From Scedosporium boydii (lineage: Eukaryota > Ascomycota > Sordariomycetes > Microascales > Microascaceae), in contig NJFT01000148.1 in assembly GCA_002221725.1 (NCBI GenBank), positions 1-64,000 of the forward strand: a stretch of DNA of 64,000 nucleotides, written 5' to 3'. Positions 12,014 through 24,936 of this stretch are shown here, in pieces; the stretch's first letter is position 1; every line of letters starts with the position of its first letter. The notes beneath the pieces are model-generated. The model ran no database searches. It was not told the DNA's origin and was given only the letters and a program-made list of their open reading frames with translations. Both the position numbers and the translations under genes were made by a program.

Positions 12014-15000
12014 ATGAAATTCCAAGGATTGTCGCTTAGCCTGACGGCTATCCTGCTGGCCGCCGTACATGTCTCCGCCGTACCGAGCATTTCTGTTTCT
12101 CTGCGAGCAGCCTTCCAGGCTGGCCCTTACCTTCTTGAGCTCATGTAGGTAGCGCATGCTCCCTTTCCCCCGGCGTTTGGTCCGTAAGGACTTTCTTGAA
12201 ACGCGTGGCTAACAGTGAGGTGAAGAGAAACCGCGGCTGCCGAAAACTCGACCTCTTATTTCCCACTCCTCGATCGCGTGGCAAGCGGCTATTTCTCCGG
12301 TGCAGCAACGGATGAGGAATTATACGACAGATTCCTCAAGCTTCTTGTCCAAGATGGTCACATTTCAGAGCCGGAAGCCCTCTCTACTTTTAAGTTAGCA
12401 CTCTCCATGAGGTCGGCCGCCCCGAGGATCGAAGCGCACTACCAATACTACTCCACCGGTGTCCAGCCGAGGTTCCTCGAGGCTCTCCCCTCAGCCTGCG
12501 ACACATGGGTACTCTTCGACGGATCTCAGTACTGCGACCATGGTCTCCGAGAGCCCCGTAGGCTTGTCGCTGATGCCGTACACCCATCCACTTCTCTGCC
12601 CTTTGACCGAGTCCTTGGGCATGGCCCTCGTGCCATTTTATACGCGGACGTTGTTAGTTCGCCATCCTTCGCTCCGTTCCATAACTCGCTAGTCGAGAAA
12701 GCGCGCCGAGGCGAAATATCTTACACTGTTCGGTATCGTCGCACGAACGGGCCAGATGAGAAAGATACACCTCTCCCTGTCAGCGGGTACGGCGTGGAGT
12801 TGGCCTTGAAGAAAACCGACTATATAGTTATCGATGATAGGGATGCTGCGTCCGATGGCAGCGGCCGCGGACATGATGCCAACCATGGCTCAGGCAGCCA
12901 GGTCGTACTCGATGAGCAGGAGGAGGTCGCTGACCTGAGGCCGCTGTCGAAGGCGGAAGTCTCATCCCTTGGGCTAAATGCCGCTTCTCTTATCATGAAG
13001 GGAGAGAATCCCTTCGAGACACTGATCAGGTTTACTCAAGACTTTCCCGCGTACTCGGCTCGGATTGCCGCCCACAACGCTTCCTTGGAGTTCATCGAGG
13101 AGCAGCGCGATAACCTTGGTACCGTTGTCCCCCAGGGTGTTAACGTTCTCTGGATGAACGGTGTCCAGTTAATAGAGCGCCAGATAGAGCCGTTTTCTTT
13201 GGTCGACATGCTAAGAAGGGAAAGAAAGTTAATCACGGAGGCCAAGAGCATTGGGCTTACCGGTAGAGAAGCCGTCGCCCTTTTGGGACATCCCAATGTT
13301 ACCTCTGCTAAGGTGGATGGTAGTCCCCAGAGGTTCGATTGGAGAGATAATCAAGAGGGCGGGGAAGTTATCATGTGGCTCAACGATCTTGAGGCCGACT
13401 CGCAGTATGACGACTTCCCAACAAGCATCGCAGCGGTAAGTTCCTCATCCTTTTGTTGTGAATGAGTGCCGATGAGGACGCCTCAAGCTGACCCACCCCA
13501 CTTTTCCTTGAGCAGCTCCTTCAACGTACCTACCCCGGCCAGGTTCCCCGCATCCGACGCAATATATTCAATGCCGTCATACCCGTGGACGTGTCCAATG
13601 TTGATGATCTGAAGGTCGCTCTGCAAGTTCTAGCATTTGTGAACCGCCTTCTGCCAGTGCGGTTTGGTATCGTGCCATTCGGCTCCAGCGAGGATTCGAG
13701 CAACCTCCGCAAGGTCTTGTACTATTTGCACGGCAACTATGGACTGGAAGGCCTCTTCACTTACATCGAATTGGCCATACATGGCGGGCAGACTGTTGCT
13801 GATAGTGCAATCTTTGAAGAGGCTATCGCTGCTGGGTCACCGGCTGAGGGCTTCAAGCCATCAACCTTCGAGGAAGTTCTAGCCTCCAAGCCTCTCATCG
13901 AGCGTTTGCGGCATGTGGATATGTGGGTGAGTAGGCTGAATGCAAATTCCGCTACTGTCCCTGTGTTCGTCAACGGGATGGTGGTACCTCGCGTGGATAA
14001 CTGGCTCCAAGGAATGGGAATGAAAATCAATTCCGATCTTCAGATGCTTCGAAAGGGGCTGCAGCTGGGGGATATTAACGAAGACACTCGGATACTAGGA
14101 CTTTTCCTAGATGAAGCCGTAAAAAGGAGACACCCCCTTATTTATGCTGATGACGAGAAGGCATTGAGCATGATAGATTTGGGAAAAGTATATCGCGAGC
14201 ATGCTGCCCTGCTCCAGTCCGTCCCGGTCCTGGATGCATATTCGGACTCAAGTAAAGAGACCTGGGCGGCATTGACTGTGATTGCGGATATGACGACCGA
14301 AGATGGTCTCAACTTACTCTACTCTGCTCTCAAATTCAAGACAAATAACCCTGGTGTCCGGATGGACATCCTCCACAACCCTGAGGCATCGTCTAAGGCC
14401 GCCGCTGCCGCAATCAACGCCGCGTTGGCCACCAACCTTGGCAAACTCTTGGAAGCCGGGTCGATTGAAGAAATCAGGTCTCTTTTGCCGGCACAAGATC
14501 CTGTACCAGACACACAATATGGAGCTCGCCTAAGCGCGTACATGGCGTCAACCGGACTCGAACCCGGCACTAAGGGTCTCGTCTTGAACGGCCGGGTGGT
14601 GGGGCCGATATCTCAGGACGAAACCTTCGCCGAGACTGAGTTCCAACAGCTTTTGGACTTTGAACAAAAAAACCGTATCCTCCCGGTGTATGCCGCCATG
14701 GTTGATCTTGGGTTGGGCGCTGTTCTATCAAGACCACTTGCAGCAGCGAGACTTACATGTCTTGCGGCTCGGTCGACCATTTCTGATCTTCCTGAGGGCA
14801 TCTTTGAATCGGCGCCCACTCTTCGAACGTCGATATTTAATACATGGAAGTCTAAGCACACAACGATTGAAGTCGGAGAGGCCGAGTCGGCTACTGTGCA
14901 TATCATCGGCATCCTCAATCCGGCGAGTGAGCAAGGCCAACGCTGGACCCCGATTCTTAAGGTACTTTCCCAGGTCGACGGCGTTTATATTAAACTCTTC

Positions 15001-16785
15001 TTGAATCCCGAAGAGAGGCTCGAGGAGCTGCCGATTAAACGCTTCTACCGCTATGTCCTGGACTCTGAACCGACCTTCGATGAGTCGGGCCACGTGAGGC
15101 CCCTTGACGCCACCTTCCGAGGCCTTCCGTCCGAGGCTCTCCTCACCGTCGGAATGGATGTGCCGCCGGCGTGGCTGGTGGCTGCGAAGTCTTCGGTCCA
15201 TGACCCAGATAACATCAAACTAAGTCTCGTAAAAGGCAATGTGGATGCCGTATACGAGCTCCGGAATATTCTTATCGAGGGCCACTCTCGCATGGTCACC
15301 AAAGATGCCGCCCCTCCGAGTGGTGCGCAGCTCGTGCTTGGGACCGAAAAGGACCCCCACTCGTCGGATACGATCATCATGGCCAACCTTGGTTATTTCC
15401 AATTCAAGGCGAATCCTGGATTCTACAACATTCAACTTCAGGAAGGCAGAAGCTCTCAGATTTTTGAGATAGAAAGTGTTGGCGCCCATGGTTATGACGC
15501 CTCCCCTGGAGATGAAGGGACGGAGGTTGCCTTGATGGACTTCAAAGGAACGACCCTGTACCCGCGTTTGAAACGTAAGCCTGGAATGGAAACGGCTGAT
15601 GTTCTATCGTACGGCGCCGAGGAAGCGAAACCTGGATCGGACAGCTTACTGTCCCGCGGATTCAGGGCTGCCGCCGAACTTCTAGGCGGGTCGGATTCGA
15701 AACATGCCCTCGAAAAGAAGGACAAGTCTTCCGACGAGCAGGCGGAGATTAACATCTTCTCTGTTGCCAGCGGCCACCTCTACGAGCGCATGCTCAATAT
15801 CATGATGTTGAGCGTCATGAAACACACTAACCATACCGTCAAGTTCTGGTTCATTGAGCAGTTTTTGTCGCCGTCTTTCAAAGACTCGATTCCGCACCTA
15901 GCCAAGGAATACGGATTCAAGTACGAGATGGTGACCTACAAATGGCCACATTGGCTGAGACAACAAAAGGAGAAGCAGAGGGAAATTTGGGGTTACAAGA
16001 TCCTGTTCCTCGATGTACTCTTCCCCCTCTCCCTGGACAAGGTAATCTTCGTGGATGCTGATCAGATTGTTCGAGCCGACATGATGGACCTTGTAAATCT
16101 CGATCTCAAGGGCGCGCCCTACGGCTTCACGCCCATGTGCGATTCGCGCACGGAAATGGAAGGATTCCGCTTCTGGAAACAGGGCTACTGGGCAAACTAT
16201 CTCAGGGGTCTCCCTTACCACATTTCGGCCCTGTACGTTGTAGATCTTCGGCGCTTCCGGGAGCTGGCAGCCGGGGACAGGCTTCGCCAGCAGTACCACA
16301 CGCTTAGCGCCGACCCCAACTCGCTTGCGAACCTTGACCAGGACTTGCCCAACCACATGCAGTTTGTGATTCCGATCCACAGCCTCCCGCAGGAGTGGCT
16401 CTGGTGCGAGACGTGGTGCAGCGACGAGAGCTTGCGGGACGCCAAAACGATCGACCTGTGCAATAACCCGATGACGAAGGAGCCCAAGCTCGACAGGGCT
16501 CGGAGACAGGTGCCGGAGTGGACCGTGTACGACGACGAGATTGCAAACTTTGAGAGGAAGAGGAAAGGTCTTCCCGCGGTGGGAGATCAGAAGGAGGCGC
16601 CCTCGGTGCAGGAACAAGAGCAGATCAAGGAAAAGGAGAAGGAGGAGGAAGAGGCTCGAGGCAAGGCGGAAAACGATGGCAGTGATAGTGATCAGCCAAA
16701 GCATGATGAAGAGCCAACCTTTGAGAGGAACACTAAGAGCCGGAACTGGGAGGAGCCATTGACGCGAATCAAGGATGAGTTGTGA
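12014..16785 (+). CDS. UDP-glucose:glycoprotein glucosyltransferase (UGGT, GT24)
   Basis: ER-lumen folding sensor: UGGT re-glucosylates Man9-7GlcNAc2 N-glycans on misfolded glycoproteins using UDP-glucose, so that they re-enter the calnexin cycle. Exons are 12014-12144, 12226-13435 and 13516-16785, giving 1,536 aa, the normal family length. A signal peptide (MKFQGLSLSLTAILLAAVHVSA) starts the protein. Thioredoxin-like and beta-sandwich regions fill most of the length. The GT24 catalytic domain runs from about 1190 to 1465, beginning INIFSVASGHLYERM. It carries the metal-binding DxD within FVDADQIVRAD (Asp1294/Asp1296) and the conserved NLDQDLPNHMQ and QEWLWCETWC blocks. A highly charged Glu/Lys linker follows, and the protein ends in KDEL, an ER-retrieval signal. 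The gene is convergent with the Skt5-type gene downstream. Confidence 0.96.
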
Positions 16786-17420
16786 TCTAGGAATGAGACT
16801 TACTTCACAGCTTCAACTTGGCCTGGATTAAATAAAGATGCGCTGTGTATATCACCGCCACACCTACTCTATATAGGCTAGAATCTGTCTAAGTAGCATA
16901 AAGCGTCAACTGATCGGTCACATAAATAAGAAAGCCTTGCCTGACAACACACATGCAAAACTCTAAGCATATAACACTCTTCATGGTGAATGGCAATAAC
17001 CTCATTCACTCTATTCATAGTTTATTCTAAGGGATTATTATAGCTCATCATGTAATGATGGGAAAAAGTCGTTTAGGAGATTAAAATATAGGTATGGGAT
17101 AAGAATACACCATCGTGAAGGGTAGAGGAAATACAGAGAAATATATAGGTATCTGTGATGCAATTAACAGCCAGCTCCTCTCCCCCTCTACAACTACAAT
17201 AGCGGAAAGGAGAAAAAAAAAGAAAAAAGACGGGAAAGAAGTGAAAATGGAGAGAAAGAAGTGACGACGATAATCTCAAGCACTAGGGCTGATATGAAGT
17301 GGAAGGTATTTTCTATTACATCATTGATAATTTGATAAATCACCGAGGTTTTACATCCCACTGAACTGCATTTCCAACTAAACGCTTTGGTAAGAGCGCT
17401 TTCGACTAGTCGGCGATCTT
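16786..17420. other. Convergent 3' intergenic region
   Basis: A/T-rich spacer between the stop codons of the UGGT gene (+) and the Sel1-repeat gene (-). It presumably holds both 3' UTRs. No gene or structured element was recognised. Confidence 0.6.
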
Positions 17421-20400
17421 CTACATCACAACCTATATCACCTCGATAATTAGATCTTACTTGGCTCTTCTTGGATGTAGAAATTTCAAGTTGTAGTAGA
17501 CTTACGCAGTCGCCTTCGTTCTTGCCTTGCGGAATCCCCATCTCCTCGAACGTAGACGGTCCCTGTCCGGTAGGGCGAGGAGGTGCCGATGCCGTCGAGG
17601 CAGCAGGCGAACTAGGCTTTTGTTGTTGTTGCTGTTGCGGGCGCTGTTGGACTGGAGGAGCGCTGCCAACACGGCCTGGGCCGTCGTCTAAAGGCCGAGG
17701 CCGGTCGATATGACTCACGGGGCGCGGGCCACCATGGGTTTGCTGGGGAGAGGGGTGGGCAGGTAGCGAGTCGAACCGATCGGGACGGCCGGTCGGGTTC
17801 GGGCCCGGGCCCCCTCGTCCGTACGACGGGTAGGCCTCCGACACGGGCCGATGGACTTGGGGTTGGCCGGGAAGGCTGGGTCGAGATGACGTTCTCGGGC
17901 CGAAGTCTCGGCCAGGTTGCGCGGGTTCGCGGGGGCCTTGAGGGCCAGGATACTGGTTACCAGCCACGGAACTTGCCGGCCGTTGACCCTGCGGGTAGGG
18001 CTTCTGGAGGCGGTTCTGAGCGGGATTTGCACCTGGGCCACCTTGGCGTCCGTCGTAAGGCTGGGTGGTCGCCGGCCGAGGCAAGTCCTGGCGGTAATGG
18101 TCGCGTCTGTAATCGCCCATGGGTTGTGGCCCGGGACTTGCTTGTCTATAATCATTTGGCTGCACCTGAGGCTCCCAGCCGGCCCCGCTGAGTCGGCCCC
18201 GTTGGTCGCCGCCGGGGCCGAGATTGGCCTGTGGCGGTCGCCCTCCTGGCGCGCCAGGACTGAGCGGCCGAATGCCAAACGCACTCATAGGCCGGTCTGC
18301 TGTCGGGCCCTGGGAGGGGCGAATCTTGGGGTCGAAGTGAGGAGAGAGTGGCGGCCGAGCGGTATCATCTTCTGGGTAGGGTGCGGCCGATTGAGCCCTG
18401 GCAAGATTGAGTGGCGGGGGCCTATCGTCCTCGGGATAGGGTGCCAAGGGCTTGGGTTTATCTGAGGCTCCTTCGACGTTGAGGGCGAAAGCAGGTGGGC
18501 GAGCATCTTTTATGGAGAGGCGAGACACGTCGGGCACGTCGGTTCCACCAGCATTCCCAGTCGGAGGCATGCCGGGTGAAACCCTCGGCGAAACGCCGGG
18601 CTGCGGCTGCTCAGCGTCGCCCTCAGATACGGAGGGCATTGCAGATGCCTTCTTGGCGAAGCGTTCGGGCCGCTTTCCACGCATTGAACCGTGTTGCGAC
18701 TTGATTCGGGTCAGGGTCGTAGTCTCGTGGTCATGCTTCGTCAATGTCTTTTGTTCGTTCAGCGACTCGAGACGTCCGAGGGCGTCCTTGTTGCCGTGCT
18801 CGGCGGCGAGCTCATACCATCTCTTTGCTTCGCGGACATCTTTAGCTACGTGGATGCCGATCTCATTGTAGTAGCCCATGGCAAACTCGCCGGTGGCTAG
18901 CTTCCCGTCAGCCGCCTGCTTGGCGTATTTGAAGGCTAGCTGCTCGTTTTTATTGAAGAAGCCTTCGTATCCGAATAGGAACCAACGGCTTACGCCCAAT
19001 GCAGCTTCCGCCTGGCCTTGCTTGGCGGCTAGCCCGTAATAATGTAGAGAGAAGGAGGGGTTAAAGTCGCATCCTAGCTGGCAAAGCTCATAGGCTTGGC
19101 CCATCTTCAGCTGAGCCTTTGCGAAGCCAAGGAGTGCAGCCTTCTCAATGTAGCGCTTCGCGAGGGGAAGCTGGTAAGGGAGAAGACCTTCGGGAATTGT
19201 GATGTCCGGCAGTTCTCTGGCGATTAGTAGGCCGTAGACGTAAGCACCCTGGGGTGCGTCCTCGTCGGCAGAATCGGCAGCGGCCTCGATGAGACTTAGG
19301 CCGTGGTGGTAGTCCTTGATCTGGCCGTGCTGTCCCATCAAGCTCATCATACCGAGTCGGTAGGAGGCAGCGGAATCTCCCAGATCTAGGCCGCGCTGGT
19401 AGTGCTGGATGGCGTTCCTCATGTCGTTGGAAGCCTCGAATAGCATGCCCATCCGATATTCGGCCCTCCCCATGCCCAGCTCAGCAGCGCGTTTATAGCC
19501 ATTGTAGGCTTCTCTCTTGTCGATGCGGTGGCCGAACTTGCCAAACTCTAGCCACTTGGATCGCAGGAAGAGGGCGTCGGGATGTTCCTGGCCAGCAAGA
19601 TGGTTGATAATGGTGAGGGCGTCTATGCGCATTTGGTGTTCGGCATTAGGCGTAGGAGGTCGGGGTTTCCCGTCGAGTTCTCGATCCTGCTCCTCCATGA
19701 TGACCTCAACCCACGAAAGCACCTGCTTGGCCCACTCCAACTGTAGTGTGACGTTATTTGAGTGGAGTGTGTGCTCTCGGTTATCCCAAAGAGTCTGCTC
19801 AATTTCCTCGAAGCTCGGGGGAATTCCGTCACCTTTGACCTTTGGGAACGGGGAGAAAGTGGGCGCATCGCTTGATATGGTGCTCGGTTTAGGCAGGCTG
19901 GGAGGGTGGTCGGCGGTGGCCTTTGCCGGAGCGGCCGGAAGGGTGGCCAAGGCTGGAGGGGCAGCAGCAGGAGGTGGTGATGTGTAGCCACCACCGGGGA
20001 GCGTGGAAGTCTGGGTCGGTTCGCCGACGGTGTGGAACTCGGCCGATCTCGCGCCAGACTCCAGTCGCTGGATGTCGTCTTGCATATTCTGAGGAACTTC
20101 AGGCATGATCCTACGCGGGCACAGGCGTGTTAGCGTGAGTGGCGTCAAGAGAACGATGAGCGACGACTGTTACCTCTGCGGGGAGGGCGCATAAACTTCG
20201 GGCATGTAATAGTCGTCGAAGCCGCCTGGGACGAAGGTTGCGCCGAGCTGCGGAGGTTCTAAAGAGTCTGTTCTGGGAGGGTTTGCTAGCCATCAGCGCG
20301 TTAGTATAGGACATTCCCCAAGCTGTTTAACCTCCTGGCCGCTCCGGAGAGAAGAAAAGGGGCGGGCCCAAAATGAAAAGATGTGCGGGTTCGCGCGGGG

Positions 20401-20746
20401 CCCATGGTGAGCTATCTAGATGGTAGTAGAACTGAGGCTTCGGTCGAGAGGCGGGGCTGCAGTTGAGCGTTGTCAAGGCCTGACATGGGGATGCTGAAAG
20501 TTGAGTGATGCGACTCAAGGTGCGGCTTCCCCATAGCTAGTTTCGAAATAATAGCTACTTCTGCGCTGCGAGGCAGGTAGAAAACCCGCACAACTATACC
20601 CATAGAATGAAGAGGCAAGATGCAAGGGATCAGATGCAACAAGAGACAGACTTTGTCAACTTACATGAATGGGGGTGCTGCGGAGCATATTGCTGTTGAG
20701 TAGCACCGTGGGCGTCACGCCCATGGGGATTATAGTAGTTGGCCAT
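17421..20746 (-). CDS. Skt5/Chs4-type chitin-synthase activator with Sel1 repeats and CaaX box
   Basis: Sel1-repeat protein of the Skt5/Chs4 family; the yeast members recruit and activate chitin synthase III at the plasma membrane and bud neck. Four exons on the minus strand: 20746-20665, 20285-20174, 20110-17506 and 17432-17421, giving 936 aa. The N-terminus is MANYYNPHGR..., followed by FDDYYMPEVYAPSP. Sel1-like repeats span about 265-515 (for example AAELGMGRAEYRMGMLFEAS and AKRWYELAAEHGNKDALG). A Pro/Gly/Arg-rich disordered tail (515-930) has a short polyQ. Exon 3 ends in EGDC; the 73-nt intron 17433-17505 is followed by a 12-nt exon coding VVM and a stop. The protein therefore ends CVVM, a farnesylation-type CaaX box as known for Skt5. 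Exon phases 1, 2 and 0 all match. The upstream region is strongly pyrimidine-rich on the coding strand. Confidence 0.92.
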
Positions 20747-23700
20747 ATCTTGAAGCCGTGGGCCCCGAGGGAGGGGATTCAAGGTGAAGATAGGAGGGGG
20801 AGCTCCCAGCTCAAGCTATTATAATAGTGAGGTGGAAAGGAGACGGCAGTGGGCGATTACAGGGTTAAGAGGTGGGGAGAAAATGGGAGGGAGGAAAAAG
20901 AGAAAGAGGGAAAGAGGAAGGAGATGGAGAGAGCGAGTGAGAGCTCGAGGGGGCAGCGAACCGTGGTCTCTTGCGTGGAGCGGAGAGAGCTCGACAGCCT
21001 AAGTGAGTTGCTGATGTTTTAACTCAAGGTGGGAGGTATGGAGGAAGGATCAATGAGGCAGAAGAAGGCAGACAGAATTGAGAACGACGCCAGGTGGAGG
21101 GCAAATGGGGATTAGCGGGGACGGGCGTCAAAGATGGCAGTGACATGGACAGACATGGACATGGGTCAATCCATAGGGAGTGGTGGGGCTGATGATGGAG
21201 GAGGGGACAATTGGAGGGCGCGACTTGGATGGAGGGATGGAGGGATGGACAATAGAGACAGCGACAATGGAAAGTACGAAGTAGTACGGTGAAATAGTAC
21301 GGCGGAACGCAGTTGCCGTGCCTGTACTGCGGTGTACTCATACACGACACAGACGAGGAAATCGTGGGTTTAAAATGATTGATCAAATCTCTCGAATAGA
21401 GCAAGGCGAAGAAGATTCGATGCAAATCAATGCACAAAGCGGGTGGGGGGCTTTGTAAACGGAAGGGAGGACAAAAAAAAAAAAAAAGGCAGCTTGAATA
21501 CACAGGTTACAAAGGGTAGAAACTGATCCTTGGACGAGGGAGGCAGTAAATTGTCATTGAAGAAGGCAACAATGAAGTATCAAGTGTTCGAAGTAGGAAG
21601 CACTCCTCTTCGGCAACGGCCAAGACGGTTAAGACGGACGGTATCTTGCGAGGGAGAAAAAAAAATATTAGAAAAAAAAAAAAAAACCAATGAATCATAT
21701 TACATTCATCTTAAGATTCGAGATTCCTGATCCATGGACAATGGAGCGACAGGAAAATAGTCTGAGATAATAATAGACTGTACTTGTACAAAGCACCCCA
21801 TCCCATTGTAGTGTACGAAGTGGTTGTGGCTCAATAGGCTTCGAAGTAATTCTGCCTTCGTACAGTCCTTCAGAGAAGAGAAAAACGGAAACGGAACGGC
21901 GAGGAAGGCCAAGACCGTCGGTTGCCATCAATTGATCTCTGCTTTACGATTCAGGGGGAGGATGTACGAATACAAGTACAGTTGAGTGGTGAACGCAACA
22001 GCACCCCACAGTCCTCAGCGGACGGAATGCCGGGATTCAATCGTTCACACCATTGAAGAACACACTAATCTAAACTACCGCTTCGTCCTCGCTGCGCTGG
22101 GCAGGTCCAATGTACGAAGTAGTGCCGTGTAAATACGTGGAAGACTACGTATGCGTACTTCGGAAGCTGCCAAGCATGTACACTGCCATTGTCTATGGAA
22201 GAAGCGGACCACGCATAGGACTCAATGTTGTTGGTGTCGATCACAAACTCCTCGCGATGAGTGGAGCCAAGGCCTTTCCCTTGACCTCAGGAATGTCAAG
22301 TGCGATGGGGAATTTCTACTCTGTAACGGATTGATCAGTTGTACCTCGCAGTCTACAAAGGATGAATCCATCGCCGATTCTGTACCTTTCTTCCGCCATT
22401 TGTGCCAGTTTCAAATCAAGTGAGAGCCCGGAGGAACATTTGATGAAGCGTTGCCAAGCTCATCGACCCGATTTTAGTTGAACCCTTTTCTTCTTTCTCC
22501 CTATGATCCCATGATTCCAAGTCGGGGTTCTACTTCGTACATTGATATACTTATTATAATAGAAACACAGCTCTGCTCGGCCCTTTTACGTATCTTTTGG
22601 CAATTGAAACCCATCTCGCAATTGGCTCTCATTCTTCTTTGAAAACAAAGAAAAAAAAAAAATAACCGTTATATTTATCAATGATGCTGGCTCATTCACG
22701 GGTCATGGGCTAGTACGAAGGACTATTATTAACCCCTGTGCTTCCTGGATTACGCGTGTAGTTACGCCGGCCGCCGCGTCTTGGACTTAAGAAAAGGTGT
22801 ATCTCGTTCGGCAATAAGCCTTTCGGCCATCTTTCGTCCCTCGGGCGCTGAAGCATAAAGCGCAATGCACCATAGCGTCTCGCTCCCGCTGGTAGCAAAC
22901 AAACTGACCGCGCCGTGGCTATACCATCTTATAATAGGCCCCCCCTTCGCGCTTCTGACAGGAATCGTAGTTGACCCGTGACGACGGAGAACGGAGGCAT
23001 ACAGCATGTCGCGTCGCCCTCCTTCGTACTTCGTACTTGGTGGAGTGTATGGTAACGGAACGAAACGGAGTGATGGGGTTCAATGTTGATCCATCAATAA
23101 GAAGAAGACAGGGGGATGGCGTAAATTCAAGTTGGGACCATGACAGCGCCATTCCACTGACGTACTTCTTTTCCCACGAAGCCGTGTACTTGCTTCGCGG
23201 TCCGAGATAACATTCTGGGCCGCTTGGGGTTCGCGGAACAAAGGAGTCATGCCCCTGGCTAAGCCCATTCTTCGGCACCAAGGAAACGCCAAGTAATAAA
23301 CGACAATGTTTGTACGAATGTACGTATGTGCAGGTCGCGAACCCGGAACATAGCCACTGCCAAAAATAGCGTGATTCAAATGGGTTGGGTTGCACTCATC
23401 AATCCTCCCGTGAGGCTATGTCGATCGAGAGCTGAATTGCCAACCAGCTTTGGGATAGCCTGGCTGAGAGCTCATTCCAAGACGCATTCCCAGCCGCACG
23501 GGCAACTCTACACTCACCCGACATGTCCTCGTCATATTCTCATCAGGTGCGCCAAGAGGTGCAGGAGATGCATGATTATCAAGTCTGGCTCGGAGAGGCT
23601 GAGAGCTATGACAATGGCCTGTATTGCGAGCTGCGGTCCTACTGACTGACAACATGGAAGCTCGACTGTGAGTTATGGCTGCACTTGGACCTGAATGTAC

Positions 23701-24045
23701 TTCGTAAAGGAAAAAGAAAAAGGGCAAAAAAACCAAACAAAAAAAGCAAAAAAAAAGGCTGACTAAACAGGAAAAAAGTAGATGTTGCTTAGTCACCGCC
23801 ACTCAGCTCAACTGTATCGTCAGCCTTTCCAGACAAGCTCCAAGTACCAACGTCACTCCGTCTGCCTTGCAGTCTCCATCACCATAACGACATCTCGCCG
23901 CCTCAATTAACATTGCGTCGTGGAACCACCACCCTCCAAATATCTCATAAGAAGCAAAAGAAAAAGGAAAATCATAATAATAATACCCGCGGCGACATAT
24001 ATACCTCGAACGACTCCTAGCTAGGTCCCATCCAACGATCTAACG
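20747..24045. other. 3.3-kb gene-poor spacer between divergent genes
   Basis: Shared upstream region of the chitin-synthase activator (-) and RPN12 (+). I find no ORF with family resemblance. It contains a purine-rich stretch (about 20866-20960, pyrimidine-rich for the minus-strand gene), A-runs of about 15 at 21473-21487 and 21672-21686, and five copies of the TACTTCGTA/TACGAAGTA 9-mer (21275, 22113, 22531, 23027, 23698). Non-coding RNA or an unrecognised small gene cannot be excluded. Confidence 0.5.
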
Positions 24046-24936
24046 ATGGCGGAACAAAACCTAAACCAGATCATCTCCCAACTCAAGTCCTCCCCCCTCC
24101 CCTACCCCGAAGCCTCATCCCTCCTCTCCCGCGCGAAGATCCACCTCCTCCACCTCAACGCCCTCACCCCGACGCCAACCACCCCTTCCCACCTCCTCCC
24201 CGCCGCCCGCTCCCTCTACGAGCAGGGCGCCCTCGCCTCCATCCGCGCCCGCGACGCCGCCGCCTTCTCGCGCTATGTCCAGCATCTCCAGCCCTTCTAC
24301 GACCTTCCCCCATCCGTGCTTCCCCCCGAGCCCGCCGAGCGTAACAAGGTGACGGGTCTTTACCTGCTCCTCCTCCTTACCCAGGGCAAGTACGGCGCGT
24401 TCCATACCGAGCTCGAGAGCTTAGCGAGCAGGGAAGGTGGCAGCGATGAGACCGACAAATATCTGGGCTATCCCATCCGGCTGGAGAGGTGGTTGATGGA
24501 AGGCAGCTACGACCGCGTGTGGAATGCCATGCAGAGCCGCGAGGTACCCTGCGAAGAATACAGCGTGTTCTCGGAGGTATGTTATTGCTTCAATCTTTCT
24601 CTATTTTTGTTCCAAAGCTTCCGTTTCGGCGAGCTAACCTCTTCTTTCATTCAGATCCTAACGAGCCAAATCCGCTCCGAAATCGCCAGCAGCTCGGAGA
24701 GAGCCTATCCCAATTTACCCCTGAGCTCCACGAAATCTCTCCTCTTCCTCGACTCCGAAGGCGCCGTCATCGACTTCGCCCGCGAGCGCGGCTGGGCTAT
24801 CCGCGACGGCCACATTTACTTCCCCGACAGCGCGGAAACGACCAGCGAGCAGGATGCTGCCCAGGATAAGGACTTTAGCAGGACTATCATAGAGAACACT
24901 CTTGGCTATGCCCGCGAGCTCGAGACTATTGTCTAA
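24046..24936 (+). CDS. RPN12: 26S proteasome regulatory subunit Rpn12 (PSMD8)
   Basis: Lid subunit of the 19S regulatory particle, of the CSN8/PSMD8/eIF3K (PCI-type) family; needed for lid assembly and ubiquitin-dependent proteolysis. Exons are 24046-24576 and 24655-24936, giving 270 aa, close to the yeast and human lengths. Diagnostic segments are LLLLLTQGKYGAFHTELE, the middle YLGYPIRLERWLMEGSYDRV, and the C-terminal FARERGWAIRDGHIYFPDS. The 78-nt intron 24577-24654 (GTATGT...TTCAG) is a multiple of three without a stop, so the unspliced frame stays open; family alignment and the splice signals support removal. Codons are strongly C-ended in exon 1. The gene is convergent with the coatomer gene. 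Confidence 0.95.
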   Translation: MAEQNLNQIISQLKSSPLPYPEASSLLSRAKIHLLHLNALTPTPTTPSHLLPAARSLYEQGALASIRARDAAAFSRYVQHLQPFYDLPPSVLPPEPAERNKVTGLYLLLLLTQGKYGAFHTELESLASREGGSDETDKYLGYPIRLERWLMEGSYDRVWNAMQSREVPCEEYSVFSEVCYCFNLSLFLFQSFRFGELTSSFIQILTSQIRSEIASSSERAYPNLPLSSTKSLLFLDSEGAVIDFARERGWAIRDGHIYFPDSAETTSEQDAAQDKDFSRTIIENTLGYARELETIV

